The notes: generated from the letters alone by a model not told the origin. Positions 1 through 9,421 are shown, numbered from the stretch's first letter. The stretch: 34,223 bases of DNA from Phytophthora quininea (GCA_011947345.1 JAAVTG010000205.1:1-34223); one strand, 5' to 3'. A program made the numbers and translations.

Positions 1-185
1 GGCAGGACTCGTCGACGTAGTGGGGGGATAGTGTTGGCGGTGCTCCTGGACACGAAATCTGGTTCGGTAGCCACCGTGTCGGCCTTCACGGTGTCGGCGT
101 AGGTTTTGGGCCCGACAGCATCCGAAGTCTCGGGGTCTGCTGCAGTCACAGCTATCAACGTTAATGCTAGCAGCAGGAATCGCAT
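1..185 (-). CDS. Secreted protein, N-terminal part only (runs off left edge)
   Basis: The reverse strand has an ATG at 185-183 and an open frame of 61 codons to the window edge. The first 15-16 residues (MRFLLLALTLIAVTAA) form a textbook signal peptide with a basic n-region, a Leu/Ile/Ala core and a small-residue cleavage site before DPETSD. The mature part is rich in Thr, Ala, Asp and Pro, and ends in the visible stretch with a basic run (PLRRRVL, about residues 55-61). In an oomycete a short secreted protein with a basic patch near residue 50-60 invites comparison with host-translocated effectors, but no canonical RxLR or dEER motif is present in what can be seen. It is also too short to exclude a secreted enzyme or elicitor-like protein. 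The start is secure because nothing upstream in frame offers a better one; function is unknown. Confidence 0.5.
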   Translation of the reverse strand, partial: MRFLLLALTLIAVTAADPETSDAVGPKTYADTVKADTVATEPDFVSRSTANTIPPLRRRVL

Positions 186-292
186 GGTTAGTCGGTCTCC
201 GATCTGCAAAAGATACTGTGCGTCCCTTCAAGAATTTAGTTGAAGTTGCCTTGACCATCGACGAAATGGTTACACTCTTCCTACAAAGGCTT

Positions 293-1375
293 TTACAAGT
301 GGCGTTGGCGCATGAGCGAGGCCCAGTCTTTCTCTGGGGCGTGTGGGGCGAACGGCAGAGCTGCATCGATCTTGGCTTTCACTTCCGGGGTCAATTTCGG
401 CAGCACTTCCAACGCCTTCAAGTTCTGCGCCAGCTGAGCGGGGTCTTGGCTCCCAGAAGCACCGTCGAGACGTGGTCGTTGCTGGCACACCAAGCGATGG
501 CCAGTAGCGCCATGGGGACGTCTAGCTCGTCGGCAATCGGACGCAGTTTGTCCGCCTTGGCCACACGCTCTGCGAAGTCAGGCACGACAGCCGACCATTC
601 GGGAGTGTGAAGACGAGCTCCATCGGAGCATCCAGAGCTGTATTTGCCCGTCAGGTGCCGAACCCGAGAGGAGACCACGTCGTCAGACCCAAATTGTACT
701 TGTCGTACAGATCGGCGTACTCGAACTCGACCTTGTTGCGTTCAAGCAGGTTGTATTCCGGCTGCTCGACGATGGGGCGGATCATGTGGAGGCGGTCGGC
801 AATCTCGCACGCTTCTCGGATCTGAGCCGCGCTCCATGAGCTGGTCCCCAGTAGAAGGCCCAGCCTTGGTTGATGACAAAGTTCATCGCCCGCACGGTCT
901 CTTCAATGGGAGTGAAAGGCTCCGAGCGGTGGCAAAAGATGACGTCCACGTAGTCGAGTTGAAGTCGGTCCAGAGACGCCTTGGAGCCCTCGATGATGTG
1001 CTTACGACTTAAGCCTTGGTGATTCGGTTGCAATCCTTTCTCCGGTCCTTTCCCGAATGGGCCCTCAGGGAATCCCTTGGAGCCGTAGAAGATCTTGGTC
1101 GTGATGACCAGGTCCTCGCGACTCCAAGTGCCTTTGTCGATACCCTTCCGGATGGCAGCTCCCATGTTTCTCTCGGCCTGGCCGCGGCCGTAGATCTCAG
1201 CGTTGTCGAAGAAGTTGACGCCGTGCTTGAATGCGATCTCCATCATGTCGTACCAGGCGTCGGCTGTGAACTTTTCGTCAAAGTCCATCCAGCTACCGAG
1301 CGATAGTTTGGACACGAGAAGTCCAGAGTTCCCGAGGAAGCGGTACGGCATATTGTGCTTGGAAGCAGAAACCAT
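293..1375 (-). pseudogene. Aldo/keto reductase, Kv-beta type, copy 1 (three frameshifts)
   Basis: This encodes an NADPH-dependent aldo/keto reductase of the AKR6 / voltage-gated potassium channel beta-subunit type. The start ATG at 1375 is chosen by alignment with the other copies (MVSASKHNMPYRFLGNSG). The catalytic motifs are present: Asp in FFDNAE, Tyr in IYGRG, Lys in TTKIFYGSKG and His in FCHRSEP. Three losses of one base each break the frame: near 846-849 (after AFYWG), near 654 (LGFG/LTGKYSSG) and near 440 (GAKTP/AQLAQNLKAL). All three lie in G/C runs and restore full colinearity when allowed for, so this is either a young pseudogene or an undercalled intact gene. It carries a private insertion of about 8 residues (around GPFGKGPEKG) before the QGLSRKH motif. 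It is the most divergent tail of the four-copy minus-strand array. Confidence 0.8.
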
Positions 1376-1590
1376 GGTGGTGGTGGAGTAGGAGTAGCAG
1401 TGAGGGTGGTGGTTGAGCAAATTGCAAAGTGAACGGACTAGCAGCAGCTAGCACCCTCAAAGTTGTGACGATTATGGCATTCAACCTTGTGCGTGTTCAG
1501 AGAGCAAGCTCTTGGTCGTGACCGCCATCATCATCGATTCATCAGCCGAGTGTGACTAAGTTTTGAGGTCAACAACTTCGGAAAGAATGC

Positions 1591-1633
1591 GTTACTTGAT
1601 CATCATCTGAGACATCGGGGCGGTCAAGCAAAC
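1591..1633. promoter_or_regulatory. Paired AKR-upstream box, copy 1 promoter
   Basis: GTTACTTGATC lies at 1591-1601 and its inverted partner GCGGTCAAGCAAAC at 1620-1633, about 215-260 bp upstream of the copy 1 start. The CTTGA and TCAAG cores begin 29 bases apart, exactly as in the copy 4 promoter. The motif is seen directly; its role as a transcription-factor site is inferred from recurrence upstream of all six AKR copies. Confidence 0.45.
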
Positions 1634-2281
1634 AATTCCTCCACGATGGTGGTCATTTCCTGCCTTTACGGCCTTGCTATTTACAGTCATACCTCTCTAC
1701 TTGACAGGCGTTTGGGCCGCTGAAAATGGCCCATTCACTTAGAGGATCGGTCAAATTGAGGGAGAAGCTTTTATTGCGGCTGTGGCTGCAAGAAGATGTC
1801 CATAGTTGTTTGGCGCCTTCTGTGAATTAACTGCATTCTTGCTTGTTGTGTTATGCTCAAGATCATTTGTTGTTCTCTTGTATCACCAGCACACTGAAAA
1901 AGGAAAGCAGACAACTCCAAGCAATGCTTCAACGCAACTGAAGCTGGTATGGGAGGTTCTTCTGTGTCTTCCTCACTGTCAGAAGTGCTCAGTGTCTCTG
2001 ATCATCCACAGGAGGCTCGTGGATATCCTCACTCGCATCCACTCCAATAAGCTGTGGGTGCAAGTAGAGGAGTAGCATAGTGAAACCTGTACTGTTCGGT
2101 TTGGACAGCGAGGTCTCTGTCAACTTGAGATGATTTCGGCAATTGACGGGGTCCATTTAAAGAAGTGTGAGTGTACTATTATTTCACGATCGCATAGATC
2201 CAAGCACTCCAGCAAGTTCCAAAACGGGCCAACTTCACAAGCGATTGACTTTGAATGTCATGCTCAAAACTACTCAGCTTC
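1634..2281. other. Intergenic, no gene recognised
   Basis: This is moderately AT-rich DNA between AKR copies 1 and 2. An open frame of 89 codons at 1806-2075 on the plus strand has no recognisable domain and is probably chance. I see no RNA gene or mobile-element end here. Confidence 0.4.
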
Positions 2282-3348
2282 CTACAAGTGCTGAGCACGC
2301 ACCATCTCGGTCCCGTCGGGCTTCGCCAGCTCGTACACAGGCGGCACCACAGCGTCGATCTTGGCCTTGATCTCCGGGGTGATCTTCTCCACCGCCTCGA
2401 GCGCCTTCAAGTTCTGCTCCAGCTGCGGGAGGGTCTTGGCGCCGATCATCACTGTCGACGCGTTCTCGTTCGCGACGCACCAGGCAAGAGCGAGCTCCGT
2501 CATCGAGATGCCCAACTCGTCGGCAATGGGCTTCAGCTTGTCGGCCTTCGCCACCCGCTCAGCAAAATCTGGCGTGTAGGTTTTGTAGAGTTCATCGCAC
2601 ATGCGGGAACCTTCCGGGGTGCTCGAGCTGTACTTGCCCGTGAGGATGCCGTACGCCAAAGGCGACCATGTCGTCAAGCCCAACCTGTACTTCTTGTACA
2701 GATCAGCGTACTCGAACTCCACCTTCGAGCGATCCAGCAGACTGTACACGGTCTGCTCCACGATGGGACGGATCAAGCCGAGACGGTCCGCGATCTCGCA
2801 CGCCTCGATGATCTGGGCAGAGCTCCATTGACTGGTGCCCCAGTAGAACGCCCACCCTTGCTCAATCACGAAGTTCATGGCTCGCACAGTCTCCTCAATC
2901 GGGGTGTACGGGTCAGGCCGGTGGCAGAAGATGACATCGACGTAGTCCTGGTCAAGCCTGGCGAGCGACGCCTTCGTGCCTTCGATGATGTGTTTGCGGC
3001 TTAATCCCAGTCCGTTCGGACCCAGTGTCGCCAAGAATCCTTTGCTGCCAAAGAAAATCTTGGTCGTGATCACCAGGTCCTCACGAGACCAAGTTCCCTT
3101 CTCGATGCCTTTCTTGATAGCAGCGCCCATGTTCTTCTCGGCAAGACCGGCACCGTAGACCTCGGCATTGTCAAAGAAGTTGACGCCGTGCTTGAAAGCG
3201 AGCGCCATCATGTCGTACCAGGCGTCGGCCGTGTACTTTCGTCGACATTCATCCAACTGCCGAGCGAGAGTTTGGAGACGAGCAGTCCGGAGTTGCCGAG
3301 GAAGCGGTAGGTCATCTTGGACTTGTTGTCGGATGCAGTAGGAGCCAT
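2282..3348 (-). CDS. Aldo/keto reductase, Kv-beta type, copy 2 (one frameshift)
   Basis: This is an NADPH-dependent aldo/keto reductase with a TIM-barrel fold and the AKR6-like organisation. The start at 3348 gives MAPTASDNKSKMTYRFLG, matching copies 5 and 6 almost exactly. One base is lost near 3236-3240: where copies 5 and 6 have GAAAAGTAC this copy has GAAAGTAC, so the reading jumps between SWMNVDE and KYTADAWYDM. After that the frame is open to the stop. The catalytic Asp (FFDNAE), Tyr (VYGAG), Lys (TTKIFFGSKG) and His (FCHRPDP) are all there, as is the C-terminal cofactor region (VMIGAKTLPQLEQNLKALEA). The coding sequence is nearly identical to the two copies 23-27 kb away, pointing to recent duplication or gene conversion. 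The frameshift may be a homopolymer error. Confidence 0.8.
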
Positions 3349-3476
3349 GGTTGGAAGATTCTTGAGTAATGCGATTGAGTCGATGTATGGTCGGCGCTTG
3401 GCAAATTGCAGAATGGAGGAAATACTGCGAGTTAGACTTGGAGAGTGCAAGTAGCAGCAAGAAGATCACGCCCAGT

Positions 3477-3542
3477 GACCAAGTAAACAAAATCGCACTG
3501 GAACCTGTGATCAAGCAAACAAATCTTTTGATTACTTGGAAC
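3477..3542. promoter_or_regulatory. Three AKR-upstream half-sites, copy 2 promoter
   Basis: GACCAAGTAAAC (3477-3488), GATCAAGCAAAC (3509-3520) and the opposite-orientation ATTACTTGGAAC (3531-3542) lie 130-195 bp upstream of the copy 2 start. They match the box found upstream of the other AKR copies. Direct observation of the motif; function inferred. Confidence 0.4.
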
Positions 3543-3611
3543 GTTATGTCAGCATGGATGATTCCACAGGAGATCGCTGCAACATCCTTATACAGCTGCC
3601 GTGACCAGCAT

Positions 3612-4670
3612 CTACAAGTGACGGCCACGCACAGTCGTCAGAAAATCCTCTGCGGGCGTGTTGACTTCGAGCGACAGGTCCTCGATCTGCTGCTTCACTT
3701 CCGGCGTCAACTTGTTCACAACACGCATAGCCTTGAGGTTCTGCTCCAGCTGCGAGACTGAGCTCGCGCCGACCAGCACTGTCGACACCTTGCCGTTGGA
3801 GAGGCACCAGGCGATGGCGAGCTGCGCCATGGAGCAGTCCAACTTCTCCGCGATGGGCTTGAGCTTGTCGGCCTTGGCCACACGCTCCTCAAAGTCGTTG
3901 AAGACTTGCTTCATCGTGTCCATCCGCGTGCCCTCGGCAGTACCAGAGCTGTACTTGCCCGTGAGTACTCCAAACGCTAACGGAGACCACGTCGTAAGTC
4001 CAAGACCGTATTTCTCGTACAAGATCTGGTACTCGACCTCCACCTTTCGGGTCTGCAACAAGCTGTACTCGGGTTGCTCCACGATCGGACGGATCAACCC
4101 CAGACGATCCGCGATGTTGCAGGCCTCGAGGATGTCGGCTGCAGACCAGGTGCTCGTCCCCCAGTAGAAGGCCCAGCCTTGCTCGATCACAAAGTTCATG
4201 GCTCGGACGGTCTCCTCGATCGGCGTGTACGGCTCGTGGCGGTGGCAGAAGACGACGTCGACGTAGTCGAGCTGCATCCTAGCGAGCGACGCCTTGACAC
4301 CTTCGACGATGTGCTTGCGACTCACTCCCTGGTCGTTGGGGCCGCCTTCGAACCAGCCCTTGCTACCAGCAAAGACTTTGGCAGTCACCACCAAGTCTTC
4401 GCGGCTCCAGACGCCGTCGTTGAGCCCCAACTTGATGGCGGCGCCCATGTTGACGTCCGCCTGGCCGTTGCCGTACGTCTCAGCGCTGTCGAAAAAGTTG
4501 ATGCCGTGCTCGAACGCAAACTTCATCATCTCGTACCAGCGCTCGGGCGTGCTCTTCTCGTCGGGGAACATCCAGCTGCCGAGACCGAGCTCGGAGACCA
4601 ACAGGCCCGACTTGCCGAGGAAGCGGTGGCGCATGCGGGGAGCGGCGTTTTCGGGATTTGAGGAGGCCAT
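3612..4670 (-). CDS. Aldo/keto reductase, Kv-beta type, copy 3 (intact)
   Basis: This is one uninterrupted frame of 352 residues. The ATG at 4670 (MASSNPENAAPRMRHRFLG) is chosen because it aligns with the starts of the other copies; the open frame continues upstream but without an ATG. The family reduces carbonyl compounds with NADPH, and in animals and plants it also serves as the beta subunit of voltage-gated K+ channels. Catalytic residues by position: Asp61 (FFDSAE), Tyr66 (TYGNG), Lys98 (TAKVFAGSKG) and His143 (FCHRHEP). The segment EETVRAMNFVIEQGWAFYWG is the barrel core typical of Kv-beta proteins, and VLVGASSVSQLEQNLKAM is the cofactor-binding end. The sequence is distinctly more divergent than copies 2, 5 and 6, so it is an older paralogue. 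It is the only intact member of the left array. Confidence 0.93.
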   Translation of the reverse strand: MASSNPENAAPRMRHRFLGKSGLLVSELGLGSWMFPDEKSTPERWYEMMKFAFEHGINFFDSAETYGNGQADVNMGAAIKLGLNDGVWSREDLVVTAKVFAGSKGWFEGGPNDQGVSRKHIVEGVKASLARMQLDYVDVVFCHRHEPYTPIEETVRAMNFVIEQGWAFYWGTSTWSAADILEACNIADRLGLIRPIVEQPEYSLLQTRKVEVEYQILYEKYGLGLTTWSPLAFGVLTGKYSSGTAEGTRMDTMKQVFNDFEERVAKADKLKPIAEKLDCSMAQLAIAWCLSNGKVSTVLVGASSVSQLEQNLKAMRVVNKLTPEVKQQIEDLSLEVNTPAEDFLTTVRGRHL

Positions 4671-4747
4671 GGTGGTGGAAGTGGATGTCTTGCTGTTGTT
4701 CTTGTTGCGAGTAAATGCGAGTAGCGAGAGGAATCGGCTGAGTGCCA

Positions 4748-4761
4748 GGTTACTTGGCCGC
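4748..4761. promoter_or_regulatory. AKR-upstream box, copy 3 promoter
   Basis: GGTTACTTGGCCGC lies about 80-90 bp upstream of the copy 3 ATG and matches the box shared by the AKR promoters. Only one half-site is obvious here. Function inferred from recurrence. Confidence 0.35.
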
Positions 4762-4956
4762 TTCAATCACATCAGTCCTCACTATACGATAGATGTTCGG
4801 GAATTCATTTCGTTATGGAGATAGCGCTCATCGCACGATAAGCTTGCCGTCAACACTAACGCGCGACACACACCTTTTCACTCGACAGGAATGCGCTTTC
4901 ATGCCCCAGCAAATGCACTTGCGGTCCTGTTCGACCGAGCTCCTTTGCTCCACATC

Positions 4957-6017
4957 CTACAGGAAGCGGCCACGAATCATGGCCACCTCATCAGGTTGAT
5001 CCGGTTTGAAGACGCACGGCACGATCGCCTCGACCTTCTCCTTCACCTCCGGCGTGATTTTCTCCACCACCTTCAGCGCCTGCAAATTTTGCTCCAGTTG
5101 CTGCGGGGTCTTAGCTCCGACCAAAACGGTGGACACGTTCTCATTCGACAGACACCACGCAATCGCAAACACTGCCATGGAGACCCCCAACTCCTCTGCA
5201 ATCGGGTTAATCTTGCCGGCCTTGGCAACTCGATCGGCAAAGTCGGGCGTGAAGGATTTCCAGTAGTCAGAGCTCAACCGAGCCCTCGGGAATGCTGGCG
5301 CTGTATTTACCCGTCAGTGCTCCGTATGAGAGTGGAGACCACGTCGTCAAGCCCAGTTTGTACTGTTTGTACAGGTCCACGAACTCGAATTCGACCTTGG
5401 CACGCTCGATGAGGTTGTACTCGGGCTGCTCCACAATGGGGCGGACCAGTCCAAGACGGTCGGCGACGTTGCAGGCTTCGTTAAAGTCCGCCGAGCTCCA
5501 CGAGCTCGTTCCCCAATACAAAGCCCAGCCCTGGCGGATGACAAAGTTCATGGCCCGCACAGTCTCCTCGATGGGGGTGAAAATCTCGGATCGATGGCAA
5601 TAGAGCACGTCCACGTAGTCGAGCTGCAGTCTGGTCAGAGACGCCCTCGTGCCCTCAATGATGTGCTTGCGGCCAATGCCCTGGTCGTTCGGACCAGCAC
5701 CCACGAATCCCTTGCTGCCCAAGTAGAGCTTGGTGGTGATAACGAGGTCCTGACGACTCCATGTCCCCTCTCGACGCCCTCTTGATGGCAACCCCCATGT
5801 TCCTCTCCGCCAAACCAGCTCCGTAGATCTCGGCGTTGTCGAACAAGTTGACGCCGTGCTTGAACGCGAGTGCCATCATGTTATACCAGGTGTCGGCCGT
5901 GTACTTGTCGTCGACGTCCATCCAGCTACCGAGAGAGAGTCTCGATACCAGCAGACCAGAGTTGCCGAGGAAGCGATAGGGCATACGAACCGCCTTGTCG
6001 GGTGTTGCAGGAGCCAT
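4957..6017 (-). pseudogene. Aldo/keto reductase, Kv-beta type, copy 4 (frameshifted)
   Basis: This is a Kv-beta-type NADPH-dependent aldo/keto reductase. The start at 6017 (MAPATPDKAVRMPYRFLG) aligns with the other copies. The N-terminal segment carries Asp in LFDNAE and Tyr in IYGAG; note LFDNAE where other copies have FFDNAE. The frame breaks at about 5765-5779, where two G runs on the coding strand each look one base short (expected KRGVERGTWSRQ). It breaks again near 5272-5280, where a dinucleotide seems to be missing between PEGS and the SSDYWKSFTP segment. The middle part retains Lys in TTKLYLGSKG and His in YCHRSEI, and the C-terminus is complete (VLVGAKTPQQLEQNLQALKV). It is colinear over the full family length, so it is either a recent pseudogene or an undercalled gene. 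It is divergent from the Nudix gene, whose coding start lies about 350 bp away. Confidence 0.8.
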
Positions 6018-6148
6018 CGTCGCGGAGGTTGGTTGCAAGTAGTAAATTGCAGAGTGCCTGGCTCACTAGTCGACAGTTTGGCGCGTGATTGCTTGACCTC
6101 CTTCTCCTACTGCTAAAGTGATCGCGGATACAAGTCGAAGCTGCATTA

Positions 6149-6191
6149 TTACTTGATCGCGTCCATTCGCTTCAACGCGGTCAAGCAAACC
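6149..6191. promoter_or_regulatory. Paired AKR-upstream box between copy 4 and the Nudix gene
   Basis: TTACTTGATCGCG (6149-6161) faces GCGGTCAAGCAAACC (6177-6191) as an inverted pair, with CTTGA and TCAAG starting 29 bases apart, the same spacing as upstream of copy 1. It sits in the divergent intergenic region and could act on copy 4, the Nudix gene, or both. Function inferred. Confidence 0.45.
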
Positions 6192-6369
6192 TCTCGTTAG
6201 TTATGAATCTACCCTTAAAAGCTAATCTATCAATAGAAACCGCCTCTTTATATCAGTACATATGACTACTGAGGGGACCATCTGCGACGTGCGTGGCGTC
6301 CGTTATTGCGCCGCTCGCCATTCCTGCCTCGGACGTGCATCACTCGTCCTCTGCGTCCCCCCGCCAGCA

Positions 6370-7082
6370 ATGACTGAAAGCACGACCACCAACGAGCAAC
6401 TGGCGGACAACTCGCCCGCAGTGGAACCGGCACCGTCCCCGCCCAACAAGTCGAGCCCCACGGGTCTGCACAAGCAGCCGCTGGACGACGTGGACGGCCG
6501 GATTCGCCTCTCGAGCCGCCTGCTGCAGTCCCGCGTGGGCAGGGACAAGCAGCGCTACGACGGATATACGCGCCTGCTGGCCTGTATCGCGGTCTGCCGT
6601 GGCGACCGCGTCCTGCTCATCTCGAGCTCCAAGCACCCGACGCAGTGGATCCTGCCCAAGGGCGGCTGGGAGACCGACGAGTCGGTCGTAGAGAGCGCAC
6701 TGCGAGAAGCCGACGAGGAAGCAGGGGTGGGTTGGCTGTATGGAGAAGTTGTCGTCTCTGTTATCCCGACGTCTAACTCGGTTGTGGTTGTTTTAGGTGA
6801 CGGGCGACGTTGTCGGCGCTTTGGGGACTTTAGATTTTGCCAGTCAGCAGGGCAAGCCGTGTCGGTTCTACGGCTTTAAATTGGAGGCGACGCAGGTCTT
6901 TGATGACTGGGCGGAGAACACTCGGCAGCGCAAATGGGTGCGTGGGGCTTTGACTTGCTGGTGAATTGGACAGGGAGCTCACGAGCGGTGTGTTGTGTTG
7001 CAGGTCTCCTTCGACGAGGCTCGCGCTGCTCAAGTACCGACCGGAGCTGGTCGAGATGGTGGCTCGCGCGGAGAAGCTGTGA
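6370..7082 (+). CDS. Nudix hydrolase, diphosphoinositol polyphosphate phosphohydrolase type
   Basis: This is a three-exon gene. A perfect Nudix box follows the pattern G-x5-E-x7-REUxEExGU, seen as ILPKGGWETDE followed by SVVESALREADEEAG, about residues 94-119. The KGGWE context and the preceding YTRLLACIAV segment are typical of DIPP enzymes, which hydrolyse diphosphoinositol polyphosphates and dinucleotide polyphosphates. Introns read as GT-AG: 6727-6796 (70 bp, splitting the Nudix box just before its last residue) and 6938-7003 (66 bp). The splice joins give VTGDVVGALGTLDF and RQRKWVSFDEAR. After DEAR the best continuation (ALLKYRPELVEMVARAEKL, stop at 7080-7082) needs one extra base near 7022-7026; without it the protein ends at 7093 with an unrelated tail. 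An in-frame ATG at 6262 also exists, but 6370 (MTESTTTNEQ) is preferred because its N-terminus is low-complexity and the upstream part resembles leader sequence. Confidence 0.85.
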
Positions 7083-7279
7083 TTCTTGCGTGAAAGACTA
7101 TTTAAGTAGACGCTTGTATAATCCACTTGTACTTTGACCCTGGATTAGCACGTTGAACGTATCGTTCTTCATTATTGAGCACTCCAGGCGGCAATCCGCC
7201 TAGGCCAGCAAGGAGGCTAGATCAGCAAGGAGAGGTACTGAAATGTCTCCAATCCACAGGGCGGAACTGAAGCAGTGTG

Positions 7280-7287
7280 GTGATCAC
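7280..7287. repeat. Left target-site duplication of hAT element
   Basis: GTGATCAC occurs immediately before the left terminal repeat and again, identical, at 8723-8730 immediately after the right one. An 8-bp duplication is diagnostic of hAT insertion. The sequence is itself a palindrome. Confidence 0.8.
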
Positions 7288-7337
7288 CAGGCATGCTCTA
7301 TCGGGGCATTATGCACATAAAAGCCAAAAACCCTTTT

Positions 7338-8526
7338 GAAACTCTCCAGGAGTGCCCATTTTGCCGCTCGGATTCTAGGCTGTTGAAGGAGTTCTCCAAC
7401 CAACATTTGCTATTACCTACATACCGACACGTTGGGAGTTGATACACGATGCATGCCACTTTCTGTTGAAGAACTACGTTCGTCTTGGGATTCTCCAAGA
7501 CGAAAAGGCTAACACGAAATCGAGTGACGCATGGTGGTTGCGCCTATTTGTGGTCTGCAAGTTGACCGAGAAGATCCGCGCCTGCTTTCGCAAGCTGCAG
7601 TATAAGACGGTTACTATGCGCGAACAATACGCTGCTCTGAATGAACTCCACTTATCACTGGCGTTGAAATTTGAAAGCGAAATGACGAAGGTGCGCCAAC
7701 TGTCGATTCAGCAAAGGTCTCTGAGCATTTACCGTGATGTTGCCTTCACTCAAGAGACCTTTTCGACAAGATTGCCACGGGACACCACAATGTTCATACA
7801 TGCCGTCAAGGAGCTGAAGTGGGTTTCGCTGGCATGGCTCTGGACCAATCAAACATCCACGAGCATCAAGACGGCGAAGAGGCTTTGGAAGTTTCAGCGC
7901 ATCTGGCGGACATGGTAGACGAAGATACCCTGAGTTCCCACAAGGATGAAGACATGCCACAACTCAATGAAGTAAATGAACCGACTGAATCCCAGCAATC
8001 AACGAGTCAGCAAGACTTGGTGGAAGCTGTTACTACAGCTCAGACCGTGATGATCGACGGAATTACCGATATCAAGCTCGATATTGCAGCAAAAGCCCGC
8101 GATGCGCCTCCAACGAGGTCGATTGACATCGTGAAGTGTACGGATGGAGCGTTCCGTCGTCTGCTGATCGCTTATTCAGCAAAATTGCAAGAACACCTAG
8201 GTGAATTGGCAACCGAGGAGATCTGGAGCCAGCGCAAGAACCTGATCCACGAATACAAGCTAAAGCGTGATGTTTGCAGAAAGGTGAAGGATCAAGGTGA
8301 TCTGTCGCTTGAAGACGCGTGGGCTAAAGTCGAACCTTGTGGTGAATTTGGAGCGCTCATCGAATTTGCTGTTGGGCTCGCAAGTATTGCTCCAGGAAAC
8401 CATACTGTGGAAGGGGATTTCAGTACGCTAAACCGAGTAGCTGGTCCACAGGAGAGCTGCAAGCGCGTCAATACTTCGAAGTCATGGAGCTGGCGGACAG
8501 ATTGGAGTCAAGCAAGAAGGTTATAG
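7338..8526 (+). pseudogene. hAT-like transposase remnant
   Basis: Three plus-strand frames together read as one decayed protein. The first (about 7338-7440) has a zinc-finger-like start (ECPFCRSDSRLLKEF followed by SNQH and later RH), suggestive of a BED-type finger at the N-terminus. The second (7439 to about 7820) is a helical region (SSDAWWLRLFVVCKLTEKIR). The third (7819-8526) ends with FGALIEFAVGLASIAPGNH then TVEGDFSTLNRV, which resembles the C-terminal hAT dimerisation region (pattern ...A..ilsipp...vERdFS.ln...). Frames break near 7440 and 7820. The catalytic core is too decayed or deleted to identify. Its placement inside perfect hAT ends supports the assignment more than the protein similarity does. 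Confidence 0.55.
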
Positions 8527-8696
8527 CACAACAGTGAGTTTCTGATCCAACAGAGCGTGCGTAGGCTAACCTCACTTACATTTCCATGCGTAAGTTAGTG
8601 CCCTTTACGGTTTTCTGGCAATTCAATACATTTCCTGTGCAATGCCCCTTGAACTTTCCCAACTCTGCCCATTTTACATCAAATCCCATCGACTTT

Positions 8697-8722
8697 CAAA
8701 ATGCCCCGTTTGAGCATGCCTG
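8697..8722 (-). repeat. Right terminal inverted repeat of hAT element
   Basis: The reverse complement of this segment starts CAGGCATGCTCAAACGGGGC and pairs with 7288-7313 (three mismatches in 26). It is followed directly by the duplicated GTGATCAC. Confidence 0.8.
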
Positions 8723-8767
8723 GTGATCACATCTCAATTGTCGCAAAGCGACTTTGGTGAGAGCTCG

Positions 8768-9421
8768 GGCAGCGCTTGCCAACACGCACTTGCCCCTGCC
8801 AGCTCGTCTTTGCCCTCCGAGGTCCGTCCTTCCCCGTCTGCCAGGCAGGTCTCTGCTGCTGACTTCGCCAAGTCGGTCTGGCCGTCGGGGTTCCCTCCCC
8901 AACGGCAGGGCACGCACCGAGCCGAGCTACCGTCGCGTCAAGTTACGTTCGCGAAGGTAGAGTCCCTGCGGCTCCTGCGCGCGCGCAACACCCGCAACAC
9001 CCGCAACACCTGCAAGCCCGGCAAGTCTTCGCGGCTCGAAAGCGAGCCCCAGCAATCCCAAGCACGGCGCAGGATCCGCCGCCGTCTGGCTCGATTTCCG
9101 CATAGCGGATTAGGGCTCGAGTGTCAATGCAAAAAACGGCTGGGCCTCATTTGCATCCCCTGCGGCTTCAACGCCTTCACTTTTGCTGCCAGGGGGACAG
9201 TAACTTCGATGTAGATACCGTCGGAGCCTTTTGCGGCGGAGACCGTGGACGAAAGCCACCTACGGCTGCGAACAACTCGGCGACGAGCACTACTGCTGCC
9301 GCACGCCACTCCACATCTCACTCGGGAGCTCGTGGCGTTCCCGCTGGAGCGAGCGAGGCCCCGTGCAACCCGACGCCCGCCCGGCCGAAATAATTATCTC
9401 GTTACCGCGAGTTGTCCGTTG
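8768..9421 (+). repeat. Left arm of large inverted repeat (~654 bp)
   Basis: This arm is nearly identical to the reverse complement of 10702-11354. The outer end begins GGCAGCGCTTGCC, itself a palindrome; the inner end finishes GAGTTGTCCGTTG. The few differences I see are one-base ones (for example TTTTGCGG here against TTTGCGG in the other arm, and a CCCTCCCC/CCTCCCCC shuffle). The arm contains three exact copies of CGCAACACC in tandem (8984-9010). Open frames inside it are mirrored in the other arm and show no domain I recognise. Confidence 0.85.

Larger units (their letters stand above)
7288..8722 (+). mobile_element. hAT-type DNA transposon, degenerate, 1,435 bp
   Basis: The ends are inverted repeats: CAGGCATGCTC-TAT-CGGGGCATT on the left (7288-7313) matches the reverse complement of 8697-8722 at 23 of 26 positions. 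Both ends start with CAG, as hAT ends commonly do, and are flanked by identical GTGATCAC 8-mers. The inside holds the remains of a transposase-like gene on the plus strand. The element is short for an autonomous hAT (commonly 2.5-5 kb) and its gene is broken, so it is probably an internally deleted or decayed, non-autonomous copy. It sits between the Nudix gene and the large inverted-repeat structure. Confidence 0.82.

Noticed and set aside
1..185. Canonical RxLR motif in the secreted protein
   Set aside because: The visible basic run is PLRRRVL, which does not give R-x-L-R in the usual place, and no dEER follows before the edge.
293..1375. Introns as the explanation for the AKR frame changes
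   Set aside because: No GT-AG pair of usable length lies at the breaks, and the protein alignment continues without gap on either side, fitting one-base losses.
1806..2075. 89-codon open frame between AKR copies 1 and 2
   Set aside because: No recognisable domain, no homologue in the other AKR spacers, and hydrophobic start is not a convincing signal peptide.
8984..9010. CRISPR-like array from the CGCAACACC triplicate
   Set aside because: Only a 27-bp tandem of 9-mers without spacers, in a eukaryotic genome; simple tandem repeat.
8723..9214. Open frame of 163 codons across the left inverted arm, and the related 10285-11001 frame
   Set aside because: Low-complexity Arg/Ser/Pro composition, mirrored in both arms, starts inside the hAT target duplication; no domain or codon signal of a real gene.
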